Assembly: GCA_016212635.1 (NCBI GenBank)
Contig: JACRFR010000008.1
Span: 1-27,839 of the forward strand
Reading direction: 5' to 3'
From: Candidatus Liptonbacteria bacterium
GTDB lineage: Bacteria; Patescibacteriota; Minisyncoccia; UBA6257; 2-01-FULL-56-20
Length of the DNA: 27,839 nucleotides
Part shown: one piece after another, positions 13,611 to 20,135 of the stretch
Position numbering within the stretch: the stretch's first letter is position 1
Layout of the letters: each line of letters opens with the position of its first letter
Translations under genes and position numbers: made by a program
Notes under the pieces: generated by a model
The model's database searches: none
What the model saw: only the letters and a program-made list of their open reading frames with translations
Told to the model about the DNA's origin: nothing

Positions 13611-13647
13611 GAGGTCGGACCTCTAAGAATTCTTGAGGCCCGACCTC
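13611..13647. repeat. GAGGTCGGGCCT inverted repeat, copy 3
   Basis: GAGGTCGGACCT and AGGCCCGACCTC arms around CTAAGAATTCTTG. One arm has A for G compared with copies 1 and 2. It lies in the 200-base gap after tlyA, where no gene is seen. Confidence 0.85.
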
Positions 13648-13685
13648 CAAACATTGGGATTCGGTTATCGGACGAAAGAGCATCT

Positions 13686-14483
13686 TTATTTTACTGTTTG
13701 GCCGACTAGTGCGGAAATATCCACGGTGTTACTTTTTGGGTACCCCAGCCAGGCCAAGAACTCCCGGTTGCCGCCCTTCTTGCCCTCGATCGGGGAGAGA
13801 ATAAGTCCTCGGACGCCGTAGCCCTCGAGGACGGCCGCGCCCAACACCTCGCTTAGGACACGGCGGTGAATTTCTGGATCACTGATCACGCCCTTGCCCT
13901 GGGAAGCTTCTTTTTCGCTTGCCTCGAATTGCGGCTTGATGAGAACTACCATCTCGCCATGCTCGCTAAACCAACCTCGAAAAACCGGCAGGACCAACTT
14001 GAGAGAGATAAATGACAAATCGGCAACCACTAACGCAATCGGTTCCGGAAGTTTTTCCAGGTGCCGGACATTGGTGCCGTCCCTGACCGCGACCCGGGGG
14101 TCGGCCCGCAACTTCGGGTCAAGCAGGCCGTGTCCCACGTCGATCGCGTAGACTTTAGCAGCGCCGTGCTGGAGCAGACAGTCGGTGAAACCCCCAGTCG
14201 AGGCCCCCACGTCCGCGCAGACCTTGCCTTGCACGTTGAGTTGGAACGTCGCCAAGGCCGCCTCCAATTTGTCTCCGGCGCGGGAAACGAAGCGGGCGCT
14301 TTGGGCAACCGCGACCCAGGCGTCTTCCGGCACCAAGCAACCCGGCTTGGTTGCCGACTGTCCGTCCACGGTTACCACGCCGCTCATGATCAGCGCCAGC
14401 GCCTCGGTGGGAGATTTGGCCAGGCCCTGCTCTAAGAGAGCGGTATCCAGTCGCAACTTAAGCGCCTTACGGCTGGGAGACAT
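13686..14483 (-). CDS. tlyA: TlyA-family rRNA 2'-O-methyltransferase / hemolysin-like
   Basis: 265 residues: an S4 RNA-binding domain at about 8-70 (RLDTALLEQGLAKSPTEALALI) and a Rossmann methyltransferase domain. The family link FVSRAGDKL is at about 85-93, motif I DVGASTGGFTDCLLQHGA follows, then DVGHGLLDPKL, VADLSFISL and LIKPQFE, which provide the Lys-Asp-Lys set of the FtsJ-like site. TlyA proteins methylate 16S C1409 and/or 23S C1920. Length and motifs are complete. It follows the ArsR-type gene by 43 bases on the same strand, so the two may be co-transcribed. Confidence 0.92.
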   Translation of the reverse strand: MSPSRKALKLRLDTALLEQGLAKSPTEALALIMSGVVTVDGQSATKPGCLVPEDAWVAVAQSARFVSRAGDKLEAALATFQLNVQGKVCADVGASTGGFTDCLLQHGAAKVYAIDVGHGLLDPKLRADPRVAVRDGTNVRHLEKLPEPIALVVADLSFISLKLVLPVFRGWFSEHGEMVVLIKPQFEASEKEASQGKGVISDPEIHRRVLSEVLGAAVLEGYGVRGLILSPIEGKKGGNREFLAWLGYPKSNTVDISALVGQTVK

Positions 14484-14514
14484 GGTTTAAATGATTTAAT
14501 CGCCAACGAATGAC

Positions 14515-14572
14515 ATTCTCACTTTCTTACCTGCCCGCCGGAGCTTCAGCGGAGGAGGGAGAAAGTGAGAAT
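14515..14572. repeat. ATTCTCACTTTCT inverted repeat split by a 32-base insert
   Basis: ATTCTCACTTTCT (14515-14527) is exactly inverted at 14560-14572. The same arm forms the perfect palindrome upstream of this gene at 14887-14924. The insert contains CCGGAGCTTCAGCGGAGG, a dispersed repeat. The right arm and the insert encode the end of the ArsR-type protein. Confidence 0.85.
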
Positions 14573-14868
14573 ATCTTAAGGAAGCGGATGAAGATGCGAC
14601 CATATGGCGACAGAGAGTGAGCGACCGACCGACCGCGGTATTCTTTGCAAATTAGGCCAGCGTGGCCGAGACGACGAACATGCTCGGCAATAGTTTTTAA
14701 ATTGCCGCCGACTTCCCGCGCGATCAAGTCCAATGATAAGTCCTCGCGCTCGGCGATTAATAAAAGGATTTCAATTCGCCAGTGATTGGCTACGCCCTTT
14801 AAGTGCCGTTCGAGTTGGCGACTGGTTTTTGGCGAGCGGCTACCCGTCACAGCTTTATTTTTAGGCAT
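14527..14868 (-). CDS. ArsR-type winged-helix regulator
   Basis: 113 residues. The winged helix is HLKGVANHWRIEILLLIAER, then LIAREVGGNLKTIAEHVRRL (recognition helix) and GLICKEYRGRSVAHSLSP (wing). There is no Cys pair for metal sensing. The ATG at 14868 is chosen over an upstream start at 14886 because a TATAAT box at 14875-14880 lies six bases before it. A perfect 38-bp palindrome covers the -35 region and is a likely operator for self-control. The normal protein seems to end about RFLKIFS; the last residues SSAEAPAGR come from a repeat inserted into a second copy of the same palindrome. Confidence 0.82.
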   Translation of the reverse strand: MPKNKAVTGSRSPKTSRQLERHLKGVANHWRIEILLLIAEREDLSLDLIAREVGGNLKTIAEHVRRLGHAGLICKEYRGRSVAHSLSPYGRIFIRFLKIFSLSPSSAEAPAGR

Positions 14869-14874
14869 GTCTAC

Positions 14875-14880
14875 ATTATA
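14875..14880 (-). promoter_or_regulatory. -10 box giving a leaderless ArsR mRNA
   Basis: TATAAT on the minus strand with six bases to the ATG at 14868; transcription would begin at the start codon. Confidence 0.75.
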
Positions 14881-14886
14881 ACACAA

Positions 14887-14924
14887 ACAACATTCTCACT
14901 TTCTTAAGAAAGTGAGAATGTTGT
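14887..14924. promoter_or_regulatory. Perfect 38-bp palindrome, likely operator
   Basis: ACAACATTCTCACTTTCTT is followed by its exact inverse. It begins seven bases upstream of the -10 box of the ArsR-type gene, so it covers the -35 region, and it lies 52 bases before the -10 box of the divergent queuosine gene. Size and place fit two or more bound dimers of the regulator. Confidence 0.75.
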
Positions 14925-14975
14925 GGTGGAGATGGCGAGGGGTGGCCGGAGACTATGCTGCGGCCGCAGCTGGGC

Positions 14976-14981
14976 TATAAT
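14976..14981 (+). promoter_or_regulatory. -10 box giving a leaderless queuosine-salvage mRNA
   Basis: TATAAT followed by seven bases (TAACCCA) and the ATG at 14989. The layout is almost the same as TATAAT-TTAACCCG-ATG at 8076-8092. No clear -35 box. Confidence 0.7.
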
Positions 14982-14988
14982 TAACCCA

Positions 14989-15978
14989 ATGCAGTTATCT
15001 GCGAATCATCCCGATCCTCTGGGTGTTCTGGCGAGTGCTGGGTGGGTGGTGGAAAATGCCGCCTCGGTTTTTATTCGGGATCAGAAGATCTGCGTTGGGG
15101 CGAAGGCGGTGTTAGTCCGAATTAAGCAGGGCTTTGACACCTTGGCGGTCGGTTTCGGAGATGCCGGGAACTTACAAGACAACGTCCAGGCGATTTTTTT
15201 AGAGGACGTGGTCAACTTCAGTTTTTGGTCGGATGCGGGGAGCCCTAAGTGGCGAGTGGAGTGGCCGCCGGGCCAATTTCAGACCGGCGGTTGGTACGCG
15301 ATGAAATCCTGTTTCGAGCGAGCGCTCTCGGAGGGCACGCCTCTCTTAGATGCCCGGTACTTGTTGGAGCTGGAGGAGGCGACCATGGCCGGGATTTTTC
15401 GGGGCGCGGACGGGACGATCATGCCGCTCCTCGCACCGCGGGCGGAAAATCTGCGCGAGGCGGGCCAGGCCCTGCTCGAAAAGTTCGACGGGCAATTTGT
15501 GAATGTTTTAGAAGAATCCGGTTACGATGCGATTAAGTTGGTCCAGTTGATTTTAGATAATTTCCCGTCGTTTCGAGATACCGCTAGCTTAGAGGGTCGG
15601 GAAATTAGATTTTATAAACGCGCACAGGTTTGTCCCAATGATTTAAGCTACCTATTTCCAGGTCAGCCGGAACGTATCCGCAACTTGAATCAACTGACCG
15701 CTTTCGCGGACTATAAACTGCCACAGGTTTTGCGGGAGATGGGGGTTTTGGAATACTCTCCGGAACTGGTGCGTAAAATAGACGCCGGTGAAGAGATCCC
15801 GGCGGGCAGCCGCGAGGAAATTGAAATCCGCGCCGCTACCATTTGGGCGGTTGAACTCCTGCGTCAGCACCTCGGTGAATACTCGGCTGGAAGAATCGAT
15901 AATGCGCTGTGGCTGATCGGCCAGGACATCCGAGATACCGCCCGGCCGCATCACCGGACCCGGACGATATTTTACTAA
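14989..15978 (+). CDS. Queuosine-salvage nucleosidase (Qng1/DUF2419 family)
   Basis: 329 residues. Blocks typical of DUF2419 are present: VNFSFWSD at about 70, GGWYAMKSC near 100, MPLLAPRAENLREAG near 146, FYKRAQVCPNDL near 209, LTAFADYKLPQVLREMGVL near 239-257 and EEIEIRAATIWAVELLR near 283-299. Characterised members split queuosine 5'-phosphate or queuosine to release the base queuine for reuse in tRNA. The start at 14989 is set by the TATAAT box seven bases upstream; an earlier in-frame start at 14923 would lie before the promoter. Its place opposite an ArsR-type regulator suggests shared control. No tgt or transporter gene is in the window. Confidence 0.85.
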   Translation: MQLSANHPDPLGVLASAGWVVENAASVFIRDQKICVGAKAVLVRIKQGFDTLAVGFGDAGNLQDNVQAIFLEDVVNFSFWSDAGSPKWRVEWPPGQFQTGGWYAMKSCFERALSEGTPLLDARYLLELEEATMAGIFRGADGTIMPLLAPRAENLREAGQALLEKFDGQFVNVLEESGYDAIKLVQLILDNFPSFRDTASLEGREIRFYKRAQVCPNDLSYLFPGQPERIRNLNQLTAFADYKLPQVLREMGVLEYSPELVRKIDAGEEIPAGSREEIEIRAATIWAVELLRQHLGEYSAGRIDNALWLIGQDIRDTARPHHRTRTIFY

Positions 15979-15988
15979 CCGAAGAAGA

Positions 15989-16030
15989 CCCCACCTTTCC
16001 TCCCCTTAGAAAAGGGGAGGTGGGGAGGGG
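15989..16030. repeat. CCCTCCCC-type dispersed repeat
   Basis: CCTCCCCTT/AAGGGGAGG stem inside a wider CCCCACC/GGTGGGG pair, directly after the queuosine gene. It matches the family at 3393-3470 and 11738-11783. Confidence 0.75.
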
Positions 16031-16066
16031 TTGGATCCGCTATTCGCCTAGCCTTTCTGTGCACTG

Positions 16067-16094
16067 TTGACAGGCGGGTGGCGGAGCCTATACT
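16067..16094 (+). promoter_or_regulatory. Strong promoter-like sequence with no gene after it
   Basis: TTGACA (16067-16072), 16-base spacer, TATACT (16089-16094). The next start codon is 360 bases away. From 16100 to 16180 the sequence can form a hairpin AAGCCT/AGGCTT but shows no known RNA motif. It may drive a small RNA or the long leader of the gene at 16457. Confidence 0.5.
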
Positions 16095-16176
16095 GACCCT
16101 TCCGTCGAGGCGCAAGCCTGGCCCGGCGGAGGCTTAACAAGCAGAGCGCTGGCATTGGGGAAGCAGGTGGCCTCTT

Positions 16177-16217
16177 GGCGCGGATTTACGCGGACAGGAC
16201 GCGGAATGACGCGGAAA
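16177..16217. repeat. GCGGAT-type short tandem repeat
   Basis: CGCGGATTTACGCGGACAGG and CGCGGAATGACGCGGA repeat the unit (A)CGCGGA four times. The same kind of unit, in reverse, encodes TRINADSTRIDADRK inside the zinc-ribbon gene at about 11985-12045. Confidence 0.65.
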
Positions 16218-16261
16218 AGGGAATCCTGCACAGTGCCGCTACGGTAATAGATTACTCTTAC

Positions 16262-16334
16262 TGTCATTGCGAGGTCCGATTAGAATCGGACCGCGACAAT
16301 TTGACGAGATTGCTTCGCTTCGCTCGCAATGACA
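16262..16334. repeat. TGTCATTGCGAG dispersed inverted repeat
   Basis: TGTCATTGCGAG (16262-16273) is exactly inverted at 16323-16334. A second perfect stem GGTCCGATT/AATCGGACC is nested inside. No coding capacity. Confidence 0.85.
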
Positions 16335-16387
16335 AATAGGACAGTCTTTAGTCCGAGTACCAATTCAGCGCGATCTTTTGAGCACTC

Positions 16388-16449
16388 CTCGAGCAAGGGG
16401 TGGTAATAAATTTTTGTCGTACCTAGGTCCCTTGCTCCCGAGTTGGGGA
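16388..16449 (+). promoter_or_regulatory. Structured leader of the surface-protein gene
   Basis: CTCGAGCAAGGG (16388-16399) pairs with CCCTTGCTCCCGAG (16429-16442) with a two-base bulge. A second, shorter stem TCCC/GGGA (16436-16449) shares bases with the first and is followed by seven T, directly before the ATG. GGGGA at 16445-16449 is also the likely ribosome site. The two stems exclude each other, as in attenuators; no known riboswitch class is recognised. Confidence 0.45.
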
Positions 16450-16456
16450 TTTTTTT

Positions 16457-18325
16457 ATGACTAAATCAAAAGTGGGCAAAGTGGCGGCGGCGGTCGGCGG
16501 CGGTCTAATCCTGGCCGGCTTGCTGTTTTCGTTCTTCCGGCCGGCGGCAAGTACCTCTAGCGCGGTTTTGTATCTTAAGTCCAAGCCGGTGAGTCCCTGG
16601 ACGGCAATGGCCCTCGCGGCGGCGGGAGAGGCGTCGGATACAAGTGCGATTCAAAACGTTACCGGCACGAACGCGATTGACTATGAGGCACCCATCTTGG
16701 CGCTCGCGGCGGCGGGCAAGGACCCGCGGACAGCCGGCGGGACCGATTTGGTGGCCAAGCTCAAAACTTTCTACAACAACTCCCAGCTGGGCGATACCGG
16801 GATCTTGAACGACGACATTTTTGGCCTCTTGGCGCTCCTCTCCGTGGGCGAGAGCCAGACGGACACGGCAGTCGCCGGGACCAAAACTTTTATTCTCTCC
16901 AAACAAAACTCGGATGGCGGCTGGGGCTACGCGGTAGGCGGCACAAGTGATACCAACACTACTGCGGCGGCCGTTATGGCACTGATCAAAGCCGGAACGT
17001 CTTCCGGTGATGCTGTCGCCACCAAAGCGTTGGCTTACCTGGTGGCCGCACAGAACGCGGACGGCGGCTTCCCCTATGACCCCCAGAGCAAGTTTGGCAC
17101 CGACTCCGACTCTTCCTCGGACGCCTGGGTGATCATGGCCTTGCGCGCGGCGGGTCGCGATCCCGGCGCTCAAAAAAGTAAAGACGGCAAAGATCCGATC
17201 GCTCATTTGGGTACGCTTTTAACCACGCAGGGCTACTACGCTTATCAAGCCGGCAGTGCGGAAGACAGTTTCAGTCCCACCGCGACCGCCTACGCGGTCA
17301 TCGCCCTGTCCAATAAATACTTACCCGTGGGCACGGTGACCCCGGCGGCAGTCCGCACGACTTATCGCATTGAGGGCAAGACCGCCACGCTCTGTCGCGG
17401 CGAAGCGGATGCGCATACGGCTTTGGATGTGCTCGTAGCCGCGGGCAAAGATTGCGGGGTGACTTACCATGTAAAAACCATGAGCTTTGGTTCTTATGTG
17501 GATCAGATCGGTGCGGATAAAGAGGCCGGTAGCCAGGGTTGGCTGTACTTGGTTAACGCGGTCCAGCCCAGTGTCGGCGCGGGGGATTACTCGGTTAAGT
17601 CTAGGGACGACGTGGTTTGGTACTACGGCGATTTCGCCTGGCTGCCCAGCCGCTTGAGTTTGGGCCAGACGGAAGCCACGTCGGGTAGTCCGGTCGCGGT
17701 AACCGTAGAGTTGTTTGGCTCCGGAGTTTGGAGCGGTCTCGGAGGCGCAACCGTCCGGGCCGGCACGACTACGGTCCAGACCGGTACGGATGGCAAAGCC
17801 AATCTGAACTTGCCTGACGGGTCTTATCAAATTTATGCGGAGAAGGATGGTTATGTTCGGACCAACACGGTGGGATTGGTAGTTGGCGCCAAAACCCAAG
17901 CCGAAGTTAGCTTGTCAGCTGATCTGGTGGGTGGCGTCCCTCCGCCGGGAGGGTCGGGATCTTCGAACGGAGGCAGTGGCTCCACCACGACCACGAGCAC
18001 TCCGGCCGTAGCTTTCACGGTGCAAAGCACCAGCGGGGGCAGTAGTTTAAACTTCGGGTCGATCACGTCCGGGGCGTCGCTTACGCGCACGGTGCAGCTC
18101 CAGAACCAGGGTCAGCGCGGCATAGTCTTAGAGAGCAACGTGACCGGCGATGATCTATTTCGCAACTATCTCTACTTGGATCAACGGACTTGGCGAATGT
18201 GGCGGGCCCTCTTGAATCAGGGAGAGTCCAAGAATGCGGAGGTTCTGCTTTCGGTGCCCAGCGGGATATCCGCGAACGGGACCAAAAACGGCAAGCTGGT
18301 TTTTTGGGCCACGCCGGCGCCATAG
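16457..18325 (+). CDS. Secreted surface protein: alpha-toroid repeats plus DUF4430
   Basis: 622 residues. A membrane/signal segment lies at about 10-30. Residues 45-300 hold terpene-cyclase/prenyltransferase-type repeats with KQNSDGGWGY at 149 and QNADGGFPYD at 199. Residues 303-392 form a DUF4430 domain (TALDVLVAAGKDCGVTYHVK, GSQGWLYLVN, VVWYYGDF), as in the C-terminal part of transcobalamin-like proteins. A carboxypeptidase-regulatory-like domain follows (GGATVRAGTTTVQTGTDGKA), a Gly/Ser/Thr linker near 500, and a C-terminal beta domain with LNFGSITSGASLTRTVQLQN. The plan recalls vitamin-B12-binding proteins, so ligand binding outside the cell is a fair guess. The next gene, 68 bases on, is likely a membrane partner. 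Confidence 0.82.
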   Translation: MTKSKVGKVAAAVGGGLILAGLLFSFFRPAASTSSAVLYLKSKPVSPWTAMALAAAGEASDTSAIQNVTGTNAIDYEAPILALAAAGKDPRTAGGTDLVAKLKTFYNNSQLGDTGILNDDIFGLLALLSVGESQTDTAVAGTKTFILSKQNSDGGWGYAVGGTSDTNTTAAAVMALIKAGTSSGDAVATKALAYLVAAQNADGGFPYDPQSKFGTDSDSSSDAWVIMALRAAGRDPGAQKSKDGKDPIAHLGTLLTTQGYYAYQAGSAEDSFSPTATAYAVIALSNKYLPVGTVTPAAVRTTYRIEGKTATLCRGEADAHTALDVLVAAGKDCGVTYHVKTMSFGSYVDQIGADKEAGSQGWLYLVNAVQPSVGAGDYSVKSRDDVVWYYGDFAWLPSRLSLGQTEATSGSPVAVTVELFGSGVWSGLGGATVRAGTTTVQTGTDGKANLNLPDGSYQIYAEKDGYVRTNTVGLVVGAKTQAEVSLSADLVGGVPPPGGSGSSNGGSGSTTTTSTPAVAFTVQSTSGGSSLNFGSITSGASLTRTVQLQNQGQRGIVLESNVTGDDLFRNYLYLDQRTWRMWRALLNQGESKNAEVLLSVPSGISANGTKNGKLVFWATPAP

Positions 18326-18393
18326 ATAGCGAAGAGCGAGGAGGGAAAAGGGAGGAGAGAGTTGCAAGTAGGGAGTATGGAAAATATTTTAAC

Positions 18394-18909
18394 ATGAGGA
18401 TAGTCACTCCATTCTTTATGGTTGTTGTTTGTCTGGCCGTAGCGCATATGGCTTTAGCGATCGGTATCGGAGTCACGCCCGCCGAGTTGGAGGTAGATGT
18501 TTCTCTAACCGACGGCGGTTCGACTCAAATGGTTATCCAGAATCCTTCCGCCGAGGTTACGATCTTCCGGGTGGTACCGGAAGATTATGAGGATAACATA
18601 AAGATCAACCCTGCAAGTTTTATTCTTCCGGCAGGAGCGCAAGAAAAAGTCACGGTAAGGGTCATGCCGATCAAAGCCGGCCGTTACTTCACCCAATTAG
18701 CGGTTACCGGGCGGGCGCTGGCGGATGACTCCTTTGCCGCCGCGGGCGGGGTGCGCGTGCCGCTCCGATTCACCGTGCGCGAGGATAGCTCCCTGCCCTG
18801 GGCTGCTCGAGTTCTGGACTACTTAGATGTCTACGGCTACTTTTGGGGCGCAGCCCTAGTGTTTTTAGGGCTTGGCCTGCGATTAACCCGCCGCTATTGG
18901 CGCGGTTAG
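18394..18909 (+). CDS. Secreted beta-sandwich protein with C-terminal membrane anchor
   Basis: 171 residues from the ATG at 18394, which is directly followed by a signal peptide (MRIVTPFFMVVVCLAVAHMA). The mature part starts IGIGVTPAELEVDVSLTDGG and reads like an immunoglobulin/ASH-type beta sandwich (TQMVIQNPSAEVTIFRVVPE, FILPAGAQEKVTVRVMPIKA). The C-terminus has one membrane helix (FWGAALVFLGLGLRL) and basic residues RRYWRG facing the cytoplasm. An open frame continues upstream to 18190 but overlaps the previous gene and lacks a signal peptide at its start. It probably anchors or assists the surface protein before it. Confidence 0.75.
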   Translation: MRIVTPFFMVVVCLAVAHMALAIGIGVTPAELEVDVSLTDGGSTQMVIQNPSAEVTIFRVVPEDYEDNIKINPASFILPAGAQEKVTVRVMPIKAGRYFTQLAVTGRALADDSFAAAGGVRVPLRFTVREDSSLPWAARVLDYLDVYGYFWGAALVFLGLGLRLTRRYWRG

Positions 18910-18948
18910 CGCTGAACATTCAAATTCTTTGTTCCTCCCGTTTGCATT

Positions 18949-18986
18949 CTGCGCATTATTACACCATGGCGTGCTAGCGCACAGAT
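18949..18986 (+). repeat. PaaX/Cas2-gene-associated palindrome, copy A
   Basis: CTGCGCATTATT, then ACACCATGGCGT, then GCTAGCGCACAGAT. The most diverged of the upstream three, but the same length and orientation as the others. Confidence 0.8.
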
Positions 18987-19059
18987 CTTAACCTTGGTTT
19001 GTTTACTCACTCGGATTACTTTTGCCTGGTATGCGAAAGTTGGTGGAGACTGGGGTGTT

Positions 19060-19097
19060 TTGCGCATTATTGCGCCATGGTGCGCTAGTGCGCAGAT
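19060..19097 (+). repeat. PaaX/Cas2-gene-associated palindrome, copy B
   Basis: TTGCGCATTATT, GCGCCATGGTGC, GCTAGTGCGCAGAT. Preceded by GTTGGTGGAGACTGGGG, which is also found in similar form before copy D. Confidence 0.88.
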
Positions 19098-19153
19098 CCT
19101 CTCCCGATTCATTCGGCTCGCCAAGATCGCTCACGCCCGGTGTCTGTGCCATC

Positions 19154-19191
19154 CTGCGCATTATTGCGCCATGGCGCGCTAGTGCGCAGAT
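19154..19191 (+). repeat. PaaX/Cas2-gene-associated palindrome, copy C
   Basis: CTGCGCATTATT, GCGCCATGGCGC, GCTAGTGCGCAGAT: the consensus. The core GCGCCATGGCGC is a perfect palindrome; the outer arms CTGCGCA/TGCGCAG pair; the parts between (TTATT and GCTAG) pair only partly, so each copy has a direction. It ends 90 bases before the gene. Confidence 0.9.
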
Positions 19192-19215
19192 GTGCTAAAA
19201 TTAGGCCATTGGAAC

Positions 19216-19243
19216 TTGGCGAATAGTTATTAGGTAGTATAGA
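19216..19243 (+). promoter_or_regulatory. Possible promoter of the PaaX/Cas2-like gene
   Basis: TTGGCG (19216-19221), 16-base spacer, TATAGA (19238-19243), 37 bases before the ATG at 19281. Confidence 0.4.
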
Positions 19244-19280
19244 CGGGCGGTCGGGCTAGGACACGGGGTGGAACGATGTC

Positions 19281-19844
19281 ATGCGAAAGAATTCTAAATC
19301 GTACCGACTATTACGCTATCTGGCCCTGGGTTCCGGGGTATTGGTTGTATCCGCTTTGGCTCCAGCCTCGGGCGCCCAGATCGTCCATGCCGCCATCGCC
19401 GGTTATTTTCGCAAGAAACGATTCGAACGAAACCGTTTCTTGCAGGACTTAAAACGCCTGCAGGACCGCCGATTGGTTTCTTGGCGCGAGCATCCCGATG
19501 GCCGGATCGAGATCGTGCTGACCCAACAAGGCAAGAACAAAACCCTGGCCTTCAAGCTGGACGAGCTTAAATTAACCGCGCCTCAACGCTGGGATGGCAA
19601 GTGGCGGCTGGTTATGTTTGACATTCCCAAAGATCACAAATTTGCCCGGGACGCCTTTCGGAAAAAACTTCGGGATTTGAAGTTCTATCCCATGCAGAAG
19701 AGCGTTTTCCTTACCCCCTATCCCTGCGAGGATGAAATTGATTTCTTGGCCATGGTATTCGAAGTGCGAGAACACGTGCTGTTGCTTCGAGTCAGCCGGT
19801 TCGAAGGTGAGGAGAAACTTCGCCACCATTTCCAATTAGATTAG
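19281..19844 (+). CDS. PaaX-like protein with C-terminal Cas2-like fold
   Basis: 187 residues. The N-terminal half has a hydrophobic stretch (LLRYLALGSGVLVVSAL) and then a winged-helix-like part (FLQDLKRLQDRRLVSWREHP) with a basic helix KKRFERNRF. The C-terminal half (about 105-187) looks like the ferredoxin-like domain shared by PaaX and Cas2: WRLVMFDIPKDHKFARDAFR, LRDLKFYPMQKSVFLTPYPC, VREHVLLLRVSRF. In Cas2 the Asp at the end of the first strand (here FDIP) helps bind metal. No cas1 or effector gene is present, so this is not a normal CRISPR locus. Five 38-bp palindromes lie around the gene, three before and two after, which hints that the protein binds or mobilises them. Confidence 0.78.
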   Translation: MRKNSKSYRLLRYLALGSGVLVVSALAPASGAQIVHAAIAGYFRKKRFERNRFLQDLKRLQDRRLVSWREHPDGRIEIVLTQQGKNKTLAFKLDELKLTAPQRWDGKWRLVMFDIPKDHKFARDAFRKKLRDLKFYPMQKSVFLTPYPCEDEIDFLAMVFEVREHVLLLRVSRFEGEEKLRHHFQLD

Positions 19845-19932
19845 CTGGGAGATTGCGCTCGCTGTCGTGCGACGGTTTCCCTGGAAAGTGGGTAAAGTCA
19901 AACAATTGGAAGTTGGTGAAAACCGGGGCATT

Positions 19933-19970
19933 CTGCGCATTACTGCGCCATGGCGCGCTAGTGCGCAGGC
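19933..19970 (+). repeat. PaaX/Cas2-gene-associated palindrome, copy D
   Basis: CTGCGCATTACT, GCGCCATGGCGC, GCTAGTGCGCAGGC; 89 bases after the gene. Its upstream flank (GTTGGTGAAAACCGGGG) resembles that of copy B. Confidence 0.88.
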
Positions 19971-19997
19971 GGCAGGGACTCACTGGTCTGTGGGCTT

Positions 19998-20035
19998 GCG
20001 CGCATTATTTTGCCATGGCGCGGGAGTGCGCACAA
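19998..20035 (+). repeat. PaaX/Cas2-gene-associated palindrome, copy E
   Basis: GCGCGCATTATT, TTGCCATGGCGC, GGGAGTGCGCACAA; diverged, same orientation, 27 bases after copy D. Confidence 0.75.
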
Positions 20036-20135
20036 AAGGGTCACCTTTTCCCTCGCAGTCTTTGTCCTATTAAAGAATACACTGTAAAAATTCTCGAGCG
20101 GAACTTATCTCCCCTTGTCGCCTTGCTGTTAATTG

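Noticed and set aside
16095..16240. SRP RNA, 6S RNA or tmRNA after the strong promoter
   Set aside because: GGAAGCAGG looked SRP-like, but the conserved loop pair and long stem are missing; no tmRNA or 6S features were found.
18949..20035. CRISPR array around a cas2-like gene
   Set aside because: Spacing is irregular (73, 56 and 27 bases), the gene lies between the repeats, copies are diverged, and there is no cas1 or effector gene. Better described as gene-associated palindromes.
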